Source: Fibrobacter succinogenes (GTDB lineage Bacteria; Fibrobacterota; Fibrobacteria; Fibrobacterales; Fibrobacteraceae). From it: a DNA stretch of 64,000 nucleotides. Positions 1-9,340 of the stretch are shown here, one piece after another. Numbering within the stretch: the first letter of the stretch is position 1; each line of letters begins with the position of its first letter. The stretch lies in NCBI GenBank assembly GCA_902799745.1, contig CADCBQ010000006.1, positions 19,936 through 83,935 of the forward strand, written 5' to 3'. The notes beneath the pieces were generated by a model. It searched no databases. It had not been told where the DNA came from and was given only the letters and a program-made list of their open reading frames with translations. Made by a program: the position numbers and the translations under genes.

Positions 1-1259
1 CCGCATATTATAAGTGCGATTACCTTGATAAACAGGAAAAATACGAATGGATCGCTGCTGAAGTGCGTGACAATGTTTTAGGTGTAGCTTGCCATTATGG
101 CTATGTCAGTGAAAAAGTGGTTACTGAATCCGGTTATGAATATGTTTGTGAAACAGTAGAGGATTTAGACAACTGGGGTAACCATATCCATGAATGGCGT
201 GAACTTAGCTTTGAGGATATCTATGGCAAATGCGATGAAGATAAGATGAAGAATCAAACCGAAGTAGCAGTTTACGGAGGGGAAAAATACAAGTGTAACT
301 ACATTTCTGGAGGTTCTTCAAGCGGATACTCTTGGGTTAAGGCAAGCGATTTGGATGAAAACGCAACGCTTGGAATTTGCACGAGAAATCGATCAAAAGA
401 AAAAGATGTCGCTATAGTCGGTGACGCATACTATGGATGTCTTTCTAATAATAACGTAGAAGGAATCCCCGAAAGTTCTTCCTCCACAGATTGGAAAGAA
501 ATTGGTGAAAATGAGTACCTTAACGCCAAGTTTGGTGATTGCGAAACCGATAGAGGTAATACTAAAAACATTGCAGACATTAAGAGCGAAACCCTCAAGG
601 ATGGTGAAAGCCACAGTTTCAAGTGCTCTATAGCTAAAGAAGTCGTAAATGGCTATGGTAAGTGGGTTGACGCCTCCACAGACATTGCTCTCAACCAGAT
701 TTGCAACAGAGATAACGAAGATGCAACTGTTACCAAAGAAAGCGTAATCTATGTCTGTGCGTACAAGGATGAATCATCCATGTATCAGTGGATTACTTCT
801 GATGAGTACTGCGAAACTAATGGTACAAATTTGACTTACGGTGGGTATTTTGACAATCCGTCTAGTTCTTCTAGTATGGCTCACTGTAGCAAAAGCGGAA
901 GTCCTAAATGTCAAACGGAAACCGACAAGAAAATCTGCTATGTCGGTACCGAGTCTTTCGTCAAATTGGATAGCGCGTGGCAATCTGTGGCAGATTATTG
1001 CGATAAACATTCTACAGGTTCCGCCTGTGAATTTGTCAATCATGATGGTGATATATACAAGTCTACTGTTAAGTATTACGAACAAACGGAATACTACGTA
1101 AATACAGAACAAGGTTATAAGAAAGCAGAAACTGCAGAAGAATATTGCAAAGCGTTTGATCCGAATCATGAAGGGGTCTGCGTATTTGGATTTGACGTTT
1201 ATTATTATTGCGAAGGTTCCTGGATCCTTAACAATGTAGGCTGCCTGACCCGCGGATAG
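1..1259 (+). CDS. Cysteine-rich repeat secreted protein, 3' part
   Basis: The reading frame is open from the first in-frame codon at base 3, so the 5' end lies outside the window; an internal GTG at 63 is not a convincing start. The visible ~418 residues are built from degenerate repeats of roughly 50 residues, each with a Tyr-x-Cys element followed by a Trp, such as YKCDYL..W, YKCNY..W, YVCAYK..W and YYYCEGSW. Short poly-serine patches (PESSSS, NPSSSSS) separate units. The regular paired cysteines and acidic, Tyr-rich composition suggest an extracytoplasmic protein, possibly disulfide-bonded. I do not recognise a catalytic domain. Arrays of this kind fit Fibrobacter surface proteins, but that is inference. 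It ends at a strong terminator. Confidence 0.7.
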   Translation, partial: AYYKCDYLDKQEKYEWIAAEVRDNVLGVACHYGYVSEKVVTESGYEYVCETVEDLDNWGNHIHEWRELSFEDIYGKCDEDKMKNQTEVAVYGGEKYKCNYISGGSSSGYSWVKASDLDENATLGICTRNRSKEKDVAIVGDAYYGCLSNNNVEGIPESSSSTDWKEIGENEYLNAKFGDCETDRGNTKNIADIKSETLKDGESHSFKCSIAKEVVNGYGKWVDASTDIALNQICNRDNEDATVTKESVIYVCAYKDESSMYQWITSDEYCETNGTNLTYGGYFDNPSSSSSMAHCSKSGSPKCQTETDKKICYVGTESFVKLDSAWQSVADYCDKHSTGSACEFVNHDGDIYKSTVKYYEQTEYYVNTEQGYKKAETAEEYCKAFDPNHEGVCVFGFDVYYYCEGSWILNNVGCLTRG

Positions 1260-1275
1260 AATTTGTACTAGAATA

Positions 1276-1309
1276 TGAAAACATCCCCGCAAATGCGGGG
1301 ATGTTTTCA
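1276..1309. terminator. Strong hairpin between convergent genes
   Basis: A 15-bp perfect stem (TGAAAACATCCCCGC and its complement) with an AAAT loop. The A-rich and T-rich arms let it act in both directions, ending the repeat-protein gene on the plus strand. Confidence 0.85.
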
Positions 1310-1317
1310 TTATAAGA

Positions 1318-1339
1318 GAAAAACCCGGACAAGCCGGGT
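1318..1339 (-). terminator. Terminator of smc
   Basis: Read on the minus strand, a CCCGG/CCGGG stem is followed by a run of T. It sits about 10 bases after the smc stop codon. Confidence 0.7.
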
Positions 1340-1348
1340 GAAAAAATA

Positions 1349-4300
1349 TTATATCGCAAACTTCGTAGCATCAGCCAACTGCACGCTGGCGATGCGAGAA
1401 ATACCCTTGATTTCCTGCGTCACACCGTAGAGCATGTCGGCTTCGGCCATGGTACGCTTGTTATGCGTCACCACGATGAACAAGGTCTGCTTGCTGAATT
1501 CGCGGAGTAGCGCCATGAAGCGGCCCACATTAGCGTCATCGAGCGGACCGTCGACTTCGTCCAGCACGCAGTACGGCGACGGCTTTTCCATGTAAATGGC
1601 AAACAGCAGTGCCGTTGCAGTCAGGGCGTGTTCACCACCGGAAAGCGCCTTGATACCGCGCATCTTCTTACCCGTGGGACGCACGTTGATTTCGATGTCG
1701 GCATCGAGGATATCCATGGGCTTGCCCATTTCGTCCACCTTCTCGACAAGACTCATCTTGGTTTCGCCGTTCAGGAACAGCTTGCTGAACACGAACTGGA
1801 AGTTCTTCTGAATGCGGGCAAACGTATCGAGGTAACGGCTGCGGGCAATGTCGTCGAGCTTGGTGATGGTGCGGTCCAGCGAGGCGCGGGCACGGTCCAG
1901 GTCGTCGAACTGCGCTTCCACTTCCAACAGACGCTTCTTTTCGTCTTCGTAGTCTTCCATCACATTCACGTTAATGGGGCCCAGTTCCTTGATCTTTCCG
2001 CGGAGTTCGCGGATTTCACGGTCGGCTTCGGGCTGCGAATACTCAACGCGTTCCACGTCTTCGGGGTTCGCAAGGTCCACGCTGTATTCGTTGGTGATGC
2101 GTTCGGTGAGGCGGTCGAGGTTTGCCTGCAAGGCCTCCTGCCTGCGGCCCACATCGTTCAAGTCCTTCATCTTCTCGATCATGTCGTCGCGGAGGCGGTT
2201 GACTTCGCTACGCCATTCTTCGAGGTCGCCCGAAACAAGTTCGTACTTTTCACGGGCCAAGTCGCGCTGATTTTCCAGTTCGCGGAGAGCGGAATCCTTG
2301 CTCTGCACCTGGTCGGCGACTCCCCTGCCGTCTTCCTCGTTCTTCTGGATGGCGGCCTGGTTCTTTTCAATTTCATCTTTACGCGTACGAACCGCATTTT
2401 CCAAGAAATCCACCTGTTCGGCGATGTAGTTCAAGCGGTTCGTATTCTGCGTGAGCTTTGCAGTCTTGTCCTGAGCGCTGCGCTCCAGTTCGCGAACGTC
2501 TTCTTCTTTTTCGCGGAACATCGTATCCTGTTCGCTCAGCTCATCATTCACGCGGGAATATTCTTCTTCGATCTTTTCAAGAGAAGCCTGAGCGTCCATT
2601 AATTCCTGGTCGCTGTTCTTGGAGGCTTCCGCCGCCTGAATCTTGGATTCGGCGTTCTGCATTTCGCCCTGCAACTGCGCAATTCTGCGGTCGCAACCGG
2701 CGATAATGTTATTCTGGATCGAAATGCCGGCGTTGCCGCCGCGCTTCATATCTTCTTTTTCGCGGATTTCGTCGACCAACGAAGCAAGCATCTGCGTATC
2801 TTCATCGACCAAATCCTGCAAGCGACCGATTTCTTCTTCAGCTTGAGCCACTTCGAGGTTCACGCCTTCCAACAGGCTATTCGCCTCGGCGATTTCATTC
2901 TTGCGGCTAAGCGTTCCAGACGTTGCCGTACCGCTACTCATGAGGCCGCTCGTACGCACAATGCCTTCGGGCGCCACAAAGCAGAGGTCTTCGCCGCGCA
3001 TGGCTCGCGCAAGGCGCACCGCCGTCGAGAGCGAATCTACGACAAAGTAACGAGAAAGCAACGCCTTGAGCCAGCCTGCAATCTGTTCGTCGGCAGTCAC
3101 GTAATCTTTAAGGCAACCGGTTACACCGTCGCCCTGGAGCGTGCCGGAATAGGGTTCGGCACCGGCACCCACCAGCGCGAGCACCGCCTTGCCAACGTTT
3201 TCGCCCTTCATGGCATCCACTGCAGCAATCGCGGCATCGTCGCTAGCAACGACCACGGCATCCATCAAGTCACCGAGGGCGGCCTCCACTTGAGCGGCAT
3301 ATTCGGGTGCGGCTTCGATACGTTCCGACAGGAGCCCGCCCACCAGGTCCGCCTTATGCTCCATGAGCCAGCGGCTAGCGTCGGTGCCCTCATTGGCAAC
3401 GCTCTGTAAAACATCGATTCGAGAGGTGAGCCTTGCCACCTCGTTCTTCAGTTCCTGCAGTTTCTTCTGGGCTTCGAGCAAGTCGGCGCGTTCGGCATCG
3501 AGTCGCTCTTCGCGCGTCGAACGCTGTTCGGTGAGGCGTTCCAGGTCGGCATCGGCGGCTTCGAGGCCAACGTTAATATCTGCCAGGGCCGATTCGGCGC
3601 TCGCCTTCTGCGACTGCACCTGTTCCATTTCGCCGCGCCACTTGGAGAGGTTCGCCTGCAACAGCCCCGATTCGGCATCCATACGCTCGAAACGGCTCTT
3701 GAGGGAGTTCACCTGGTTCGTTTTCTGCAGGCGTTCGTTCGCAAGTTCCCTTGACTGGGTACGCAGGTCGTCCACCTTGTCGCGCATAACCTGCAAAATT
3801 TCGCGTTCGCGCTCCAGCAAGGCGTTCATTTCGTCCACGTCGCTGTCGGAACTGAGCACCGCATTTTCTTCTTCGAGGCGGGCGCGTTCAGAGAGAAGTT
3901 CCTGAACCTTGCCCGTGTTGCGGTCAATTTCTTCCTGGGACTTTTCGTTCGCGGCTTCCAGGTTGGAAATCACGTCGCGAATACGGCCCATACTGTTGTT
4001 CAAGTCGTTGAGCTCGATAGTCGCCTTCTGCACCTCGCGTTCCAAGTCGCGGTAGGCGTTTTCGTCTTCGGCAATCAACAGCTTCTTTTCGTCAATCTTT
4101 GCCTGCAACACCGTCGCATTCGTCTTCGAATTTTCCACATCGTGGTTCAGACGGCGGGTCGCGGTATCGAGGGTCGTTAACCCCTCCTTCATATCTTCAA
4201 ACTTGTCGATACTGACCGAGAGGTCCAGTTCACGCAGGCGCTTGCTAAGGCGCTTAAATTCGTTGACCTTTTCGGCCTGGGTCTCGTACAGTTTTACGGA

Positions 4301-4903
4301 ACGGCGCACGCTGCGCAGGTTGTCTTCCACGCGTTCCATGTCCATCTGCACGCGTTCGAGCTGGCGGCGGGTTTCCTTGCGCTGCTGCTTGTACTTGCTC
4401 ACGCCGGCGGCTTCTTCGAACAGCACGCGGCGGTCGTCGGCCTTGTCGCTCAAAACCGCCTTGATCATGTCGGCGTTCATCTGCGAATAAGTGCTAGAAC
4501 CGAGGCCCGAGTCAAAAAGCAGGGCATGCACATCGCGCAGGCGGCATTCCTGGTTGTTAATCAAGTATTCGCCCGAACCGTCACGGTGCACGCGGCGGGT
4601 CACAATCACTTCGGAATATTCGGAATTGAGCGTTCCATCGCTGTTATCGATCACAATGGAAACTTCGGCAAGGCTCATGGCGGCACGTTCTTCGGTACCG
4701 CTAAAAATCACGTCCTGCATCTTGCTCATACGCAAGGATGCTGCCTTCTGTTCACCCAGAACCCAGCGGATAGCGTCGGTAATGTTCGACTTGCCGCACC
4801 CGTTCGGACCCACCACGGCGGTGAGACCCTTCGTCGGGAAGTTGATTTCGGTCCTCTGGGCAAAGGACTTAAAGCCAAAAATCTTTAGTTTTGTAATCTG
4901 CAC
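1349..4903 (-). CDS. smc: Chromosome segregation ATPase SMC
   Basis: Structural maintenance of chromosomes protein, the ATPase of the condensin-like SMC-ScpAB complex that organises the nucleoid. From the GTG at 4903 the protein is about 1184 residues, normal for bacterial SMC. Walker A is GPNGCGKS at residues 32-39. Long coiled coils follow, with a hinge around residues 510-660. The C-terminal half has the signature LSGGEHALTATALLF and Walker B YCVLDEVDGPLDDAN. The frame stays open to a TTG at 4966, but the GTG gives the family-typical N-terminus QITKLKIFGFKSF, so I prefer it. No clear ribosome-binding site is visible. It is apparently monocistronic. Confidence 0.95.
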   Translation of the reverse strand: MQITKLKIFGFKSFAQRTEINFPTKGLTAVVGPNGCGKSNITDAIRWVLGEQKAASLRMSKMQDVIFSGTEERAAMSLAEVSIVIDNSDGTLNSEYSEVIVTRRVHRDGSGEYLINNQECRLRDVHALLFDSGLGSSTYSQMNADMIKAVLSDKADDRRVLFEEAAGVSKYKQQRKETRRQLERVQMDMERVEDNLRSVRRSVKLYETQAEKVNEFKRLSKRLRELDLSVSIDKFEDMKEGLTTLDTATRRLNHDVENSKTNATVLQAKIDEKKLLIAEDENAYRDLEREVQKATIELNDLNNSMGRIRDVISNLEAANEKSQEEIDRNTGKVQELLSERARLEEENAVLSSDSDVDEMNALLEREREILQVMRDKVDDLRTQSRELANERLQKTNQVNSLKSRFERMDAESGLLQANLSKWRGEMEQVQSQKASAESALADINVGLEAADADLERLTEQRSTREERLDAERADLLEAQKKLQELKNEVARLTSRIDVLQSVANEGTDASRWLMEHKADLVGGLLSERIEAAPEYAAQVEAALGDLMDAVVVASDDAAIAAVDAMKGENVGKAVLALVGAGAEPYSGTLQGDGVTGCLKDYVTADEQIAGWLKALLSRYFVVDSLSTAVRLARAMRGEDLCFVAPEGIVRTSGLMSSGTATSGTLSRKNEIAEANSLLEGVNLEVAQAEEEIGRLQDLVDEDTQMLASLVDEIREKEDMKRGGNAGISIQNNIIAGCDRRIAQLQGEMQNAESKIQAAEASKNSDQELMDAQASLEKIEEEYSRVNDELSEQDTMFREKEEDVRELERSAQDKTAKLTQNTNRLNYIAEQVDFLENAVRTRKDEIEKNQAAIQKNEEDGRGVADQVQSKDSALRELENQRDLAREKYELVSGDLEEWRSEVNRLRDDMIEKMKDLNDVGRRQEALQANLDRLTERITNEYSVDLANPEDVERVEYSQPEADREIRELRGKIKELGPINVNVMEDYEDEKKRLLEVEAQFDDLDRARASLDRTITKLDDIARSRYLDTFARIQKNFQFVFSKLFLNGETKMSLVEKVDEMGKPMDILDADIEINVRPTGKKMRGIKALSGGEHALTATALLFAIYMEKPSPYCVLDEVDGPLDDANVGRFMALLREFSKQTLFIVVTHNKRTMAEADMLYGVTQEIKGISRIASVQLADATKFAI

Positions 4904-5077
4904 TTCAAGGCGAAAGATAAAAATGATTTTCCCTATAAAAGGGCAAAAACAAGCAAAAAAGCCCAAAAACCGCTTACAGGGTCAAAGTTATTCCAATTTG
5001 GAGTAAGTTTTTTGTAAAAAATGAAAAATTCACCCCAGTAATAGATATATTATGCTATTGAGAAGGACATTTTATTC

Positions 5078-7384
5078 ATGAGATTATTTTTTGCAATCAT
5101 CTATTCCGTGCTAATTATCCTTTTGGTGCTATGCGGAATGATATCGCGACGTTCCAAAAGGACCGTCGCCACTTCAGTCTCATATCTCGAATTCTCATTT
5201 ATCGTTCCCATTGTCGGAAACCTGATTCTAGTCCTTTCTCAAAACGAACTCCTGTCCACCCTCGGTAGCTACACCTACTTTATCGGCATGGACCTGATGG
5301 CATTTAGCCTGTTCGACTTCACGCTGTCCTACTGCAACATTCCATGGCGAGCACACCGCAAGAAGTGCTATGTCATATACGCGATTCTCACCCTGGACAT
5401 TATCCAGTACTTCTTCAACCCGTTCTTCGGGCAAGCCTTTGGCATGGAAGCCATAACGGTAGACGGTTCGCCCTACTACAGACTCGTTCCCTATTTCGGC
5501 CAGACCTGCCACCGTATCGCCGTCTATTTCGCATTCTTCACCTCCTTGGGGATTTTCCTGTTAAAGGCCATACGAGTTCCCCGTATTTATGCCGAAAAAT
5601 ACTACGTCATCCTCTTTACCATGATTTTTGCCGGTTTTTGGCAGTCCTACTACATTTTCTCCAGAACCCCCATCGACCGTTCGATGGTCGCGCTGGCCGT
5701 TTGCGCCTTACTCATCTTCTATTTTTCACTTTTCTACAGGCCGTTCAGACTTTTGGACCGAATGCTCGCCAATATCGCGTCAAAGATTCCTGAATCCGTC
5801 TTTTTCTTCGACGCCAACGACAGATGCATCTGGATTAACCGGAACGCAGAAAAACTGGTAGAGCTTCAATCCGACAATCTTGATCGCGTCCAGCATCGTC
5901 TGCAAGCCATGTTCGACGACCTAGGCGAAGGCGAAGACAACTGGTCTACCAAGCAGCAAGTCGGTTCCGGCAAGAACACCCGGTTCTACTCGCTCGAAAG
6001 GCACATCGTGACCGATTCGAGAAGCAAGAAAATCGGTTCGTTCCTAAACATACACGACCACACCGAAGACATTTTAAATCACCAGCGCGAAATGTACGAA
6101 GCCACCCATGATAAACTCACGGGGTTGTTTACCAAAGAGCATCTATTCAACGTCATCAAGCATAGAATTGCCATTGACAAGGACACGTCATATTCCATCG
6201 CCTACTTTGACATCAAAGATTTCAAAATGGTCAACGATATCTTTGGTAACACCGCTGGCGACAATGTCCTTGTAAGAGTCGCAAACTGGATCAAGGAAAA
6301 CTCTCGTGACAACTGGAGCTACGGACGCATTGGCGGCGACGCGTTCGGCGTATGCTTTCCCACAGATACCGTCCGCTTGGCCATTGTCGAAGATAAGCTT
6401 TCAAAATTCGTCATTTCCAACGGCACTATCGACCAGCATATTCTATTGCACGTAGGCATCTATCATGTAACCGATACGAGCATAGACGTATCGATCATGT
6501 TCGACCGAGCACACCTCGCCCAAACAAGCATCAAGAACGAATACAACACGCACATCGCCATATACGACGACAAAATGCGCGACCAGGTGCTATGGGGTCA
6601 AAAGATATCGGCAGAACTCGAATCCGCAATTGACCAGCGTGAAATCGTCCCCTACTTGCAACCCATTGTAGACAACAAGGGAAATATTATCGGGGCAGAA
6701 GCATTGGTCCGTTGGCTCCACCCCAAAGAAGGGTTCCTTCCGCCCTTCACCTTTATTCCTATTTTCGAAAAGAACGGCATGATTGCCGATGTGGACCTGT
6801 ACATTTGGCGTTGCGCCTGCGAAATACTTGCCTCATGGACCGGCGAAAAAGAAAAACTCTTCATTTCGGTCAACATTTCGCCCAAGGACTTCTACTTCAT
6901 GGATGTCTTTGCCGAAATCGATAAGCTGGTCAATGAATTCAAGATTAACCCGAACCGTTTGCGTATTGAAATTACGGAAACCGTCATGATGACCGACGCC
7001 GAAAGCCGTATGGCCATGTTGAAACGCTTCCGTGAGAACGGATACATTGTCGAAATGGACGACTTCGGAAGCGGGTATTCTTCGTTGAACCAGCTCAAGG
7101 ACATGCCTCTCGACGTTCTGAAAATAGACATGAAGTTCCTGAGCAAGGCCGAGGACAACATGAAAGCCGAAACCATTCTCCGGAATGTACTCCGACTTTC
7201 AAGCGATCTTGGACTATTCTCGCTCACCGAAGGAGTCGAAACCGAGGACCAGTACAACATGTTGAGCCAAATGGGTTGTAACTTGTTCCAAGGTTACTAC
7301 TTTGCAAAGCCTATGTCCGTTTCGGATTACGAAAAACTTTGCGACGCCCAAAGTTTGAACAAAAAAAGCTCTCCACGGACATAA
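5078..7384 (+). CDS. Membrane GGDEF-EAL protein with PAS domain
   Basis: 768 residues. The first ~225 form about seven hydrophobic segments resembling the 7TM sensor module of some histidine kinases. A PAS-like domain (FFFDANDRCIWINRNAEKL) covers roughly 235-330, then GGDEF (about 345-500) and EAL (about 510-755). The GGDEF motif reads GGDAF, so the catalytic Glu is lost and cyclase activity is unlikely. The EAL domain keeps the expected catalytic residues: EALVRW, SVNISP, IEITET, MDDFGSG, LKID and TEGVE. The protein is therefore predicted to hydrolyse c-di-GMP in response to a membrane signal, with the GGDEF domain possibly a GTP-binding regulator. AAGGACA-like bases precede the ATG. A paralogue lies 111 bp downstream. 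Confidence 0.9.
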   Translation: MRLFFAIIYSVLIILLVLCGMISRRSKRTVATSVSYLEFSFIVPIVGNLILVLSQNELLSTLGSYTYFIGMDLMAFSLFDFTLSYCNIPWRAHRKKCYVIYAILTLDIIQYFFNPFFGQAFGMEAITVDGSPYYRLVPYFGQTCHRIAVYFAFFTSLGIFLLKAIRVPRIYAEKYYVILFTMIFAGFWQSYYIFSRTPIDRSMVALAVCALLIFYFSLFYRPFRLLDRMLANIASKIPESVFFFDANDRCIWINRNAEKLVELQSDNLDRVQHRLQAMFDDLGEGEDNWSTKQQVGSGKNTRFYSLERHIVTDSRSKKIGSFLNIHDHTEDILNHQREMYEATHDKLTGLFTKEHLFNVIKHRIAIDKDTSYSIAYFDIKDFKMVNDIFGNTAGDNVLVRVANWIKENSRDNWSYGRIGGDAFGVCFPTDTVRLAIVEDKLSKFVISNGTIDQHILLHVGIYHVTDTSIDVSIMFDRAHLAQTSIKNEYNTHIAIYDDKMRDQVLWGQKISAELESAIDQREIVPYLQPIVDNKGNIIGAEALVRWLHPKEGFLPPFTFIPIFEKNGMIADVDLYIWRCACEILASWTGEKEKLFISVNISPKDFYFMDVFAEIDKLVNEFKINPNRLRIEITETVMMTDAESRMAMLKRFRENGYIVEMDDFGSGYSSLNQLKDMPLDVLKIDMKFLSKAEDNMKAETILRNVLRLSSDLGLFSLTEGVETEDQYNMLSQMGCNLFQGYYFAKPMSVSDYEKLCDAQSLNKKSSPRT

Positions 7385-7495
7385 AAACCTCCTTTTTGTT
7401 CAAAAAACAAATTAAGTAATCATTTGAACAGAAATTTGTAACAAACGAATTTCGTTATTTTGCCTATATTCACTCATAGAACAAAGTAAAAATCT

Positions 7496-8956
7496 ATGAG
7501 TAAAGTATTATCGTTTGCGTTTCTATTCTTGGCTGTCGGGCTGCTGGTCTTACAACTTTTCGTAGGCAATTATATTCTATTGGACCTTACCGCGACAGGT
7601 TTGATTATTATCGCTATTTTAAGAATAGAAAAAGTCCAGAAAGAAGCCGCTGTCGTCAAGAAAAACGCGACAAGGCACCTTCAGGAAATCTACAACGCAA
7701 CGCATGACAAGATTACAGGACTGTACACCAAGGAAGTCCTATTCGACAAAATCCGTAAAACAATTGACGAAAAAAAGGATATTCAGTATTGGATTGCCTA
7801 TTTTGATATCAAGGACTTCAAAATAGTCAACGATATCTTCGGGAACGCCATGGGTGACAGCGTTTTACAAAATGTTGCGCAATGGCTTCGCGAAAACTCC
7901 ACAAAAGAATGGGTATTTGGTCGCCTTGGTGGCGACGATTTCGGAATCTGCCTTCCGGCCGGAAACGCCAACTTGGAACAGCTCGAGCGCCGATTTTCCC
8001 GCTACATGATTTCGAACGGTTCTATCGAGCATCGCATTATCATGCACATGGGAATCTACAAGATTACCGAGCGCGATATCGATGTATCGATCATGTTCGA
8101 CCGCGCACAGCTAGCCCTTTCATCGGTCAAGAACGAATACAACAAGCACATCGCCTTCTACGACAACAAGATGCGTAAGCAGGTGATGTGGGACCAGATG
8201 ATTTCTGCGCAGATTGAAAAAGCCATCGAAGAAAAGCAGGTTCGTCCCTATTTACAGCCCATTGTAGACAACAACGGTCTCATTATCGGAGCGGAAGCCC
8301 TGATTCGCTGGGACCACCCTAAAGAAGGCTTCTTGCAGCCGGAAACATTCATCCCGACATTCGAAAGAAACGGCATGATCGCAGACCTGGACAAGTACAT
8401 TTGGCGCAGCGCCTGCGAAATCCTTTCGACCTGGACCGGTGAAAAATCGAATCTATTCATTTCAATCAACATTTCGCCCAAAGACTTCTTGTTTATGGAT
8501 GTCTTTGCCGAAATCACGGCGCTTATCGAAGAATACCACATCGACCCGTCTAGGCTGCGCATCGAAATCACCGAAACCGTGATGATGACCGAAGTCGAAA
8601 ACCGCATGGCTATTCTAAAACAATTCCGCGAATCGGGCTTTATTGTAGAAATGGACGACTTTGGCAGCGGTTACTCGTCGCTCAACCAGCTCAAGGACAT
8701 GCCGCTTGACGTACTGAAAATCGACATGAAGTTCCTCAGCAGTTCCAAGAACAGCCAAAAGGCCGAAATCATTCTGCGTAATGTGCTCAAGCTTTCGGGC
8801 GATCTCGGACTGTCTTCGCTCACCGAAGGTGTCGAAACCGAGGCTCAATACAATATGCTGAACAAGATGGGCTGCGACCTGTTCCAGGGATACTTCTTCG
8901 CAAAGCCCATGACTGTAAATGAATTCGAAAAAATCTGCGAAGCCAAAGTGGCTTAA
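7496..8956 (+). CDS. Membrane-anchored GGDEF-EAL phosphodiesterase
   Basis: 486 residues and a clear paralogue of the preceding gene, with long identical stretches in the GGDEF and EAL domains (for example GSGYSSLNQLKDMPLDVLKI). The 7TM and PAS regions are replaced by two short hydrophobic segments (about residues 3-20 and 25-42) and a brief linker. The cyclase motif is GGDDF, a Glu-to-Asp change, so synthesis activity is doubtful. EAL signature residues are intact (EALIRW, SINISP, IEITET, MDDFGSG, LKID, TEGVE). It probably degrades c-di-GMP at the membrane. The gap to the upstream gene contains a TATATT element at about 7467, so it may have its own promoter. Confidence 0.9.
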   Translation: MSKVLSFAFLFLAVGLLVLQLFVGNYILLDLTATGLIIIAILRIEKVQKEAAVVKKNATRHLQEIYNATHDKITGLYTKEVLFDKIRKTIDEKKDIQYWIAYFDIKDFKIVNDIFGNAMGDSVLQNVAQWLRENSTKEWVFGRLGGDDFGICLPAGNANLEQLERRFSRYMISNGSIEHRIIMHMGIYKITERDIDVSIMFDRAQLALSSVKNEYNKHIAFYDNKMRKQVMWDQMISAQIEKAIEEKQVRPYLQPIVDNNGLIIGAEALIRWDHPKEGFLQPETFIPTFERNGMIADLDKYIWRSACEILSTWTGEKSNLFISINISPKDFLFMDVFAEITALIEEYHIDPSRLRIEITETVMMTEVENRMAILKQFRESGFIVEMDDFGSGYSSLNQLKDMPLDVLKIDMKFLSSSKNSQKAEIILRNVLKLSGDLGLSSLTEGVETEAQYNMLNKMGCDLFQGYFFAKPMTVNEFEKICEAKVA

Positions 8957-8965
8957 GCAGATCGC

Positions 8966-9340
8966 TTACTTAAATTCATAGTGCAGGGAACCGTCGGTGC
9001 TATCCGAAAGCACCATGTATTCACTGCCGCCATCAAGTTTCAAATTTTCGATGTCAAAATCAGAACCGACTGTCCTGACACGCATCGTAAAGGTTCCGAC
9101 CCAGTCTTCTTCGTAAACGCGGCTCTTTTCACCTGTACGAATCGTATCGCGAATCCACACTTTATAATCGGAATCTTCTTCGGAAAGGATATCGATTTCC
9201 ACAACCGTCTTGCTAGACCTATTTTCAATTTGAAGTCGAGTCGTAGAGTCAACAAACCAATGCGTAAGACACCCAGAAAGTGTAAGGCAGCAGGCAAGCA
9301 ACACCGTAAGCACCGAAATCTTTTTCATAGTACCCTTCAT
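8966..9340 (-). CDS. Small lipoprotein of unknown function
   Basis: 124 residues with a lipoprotein signal: MKKISVLTVLLACCLTLSGC, whose lipobox LSGC would leave Cys20-24 lipidated depending on start. The mature part (about 100 residues) has alternating hydrophobic residues and looks beta-rich; I recognise no family. The ATG at 9340 shares its A with the stop codon of the upstream gene (TAATG) and has GGAGG just upstream, so translation is probably coupled. A second ATG at 9328 with its own AAGGG is possible. Probably an envelope protein working with its operon neighbour. Confidence 0.75.
   Translation of the reverse strand: MKGTMKKISVLTVLLACCLTLSGCLTHWFVDSTTRLQIENRSSKTVVEIDILSEEDSDYKVWIRDTIRTGEKSRVYEEDWVGTFTMRVRTVGSDFDIENLKLDGGSEYMVLSDSTDGSLHYEFK

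Noticed and set aside
1628..2602. Long open frame antisense to smc
   Set aside because: It lies fully inside smc on the opposite strand, has no start context, and its His/Phe-rich composition is what the complement of coiled-coil codons gives.
4903..4966. Longer smc starting at the TTG at 4966
   Set aside because: The extra 21 residues are hydrophobic and absent from SMC proteins; the GTG at 4903 gives the normal N-terminus.
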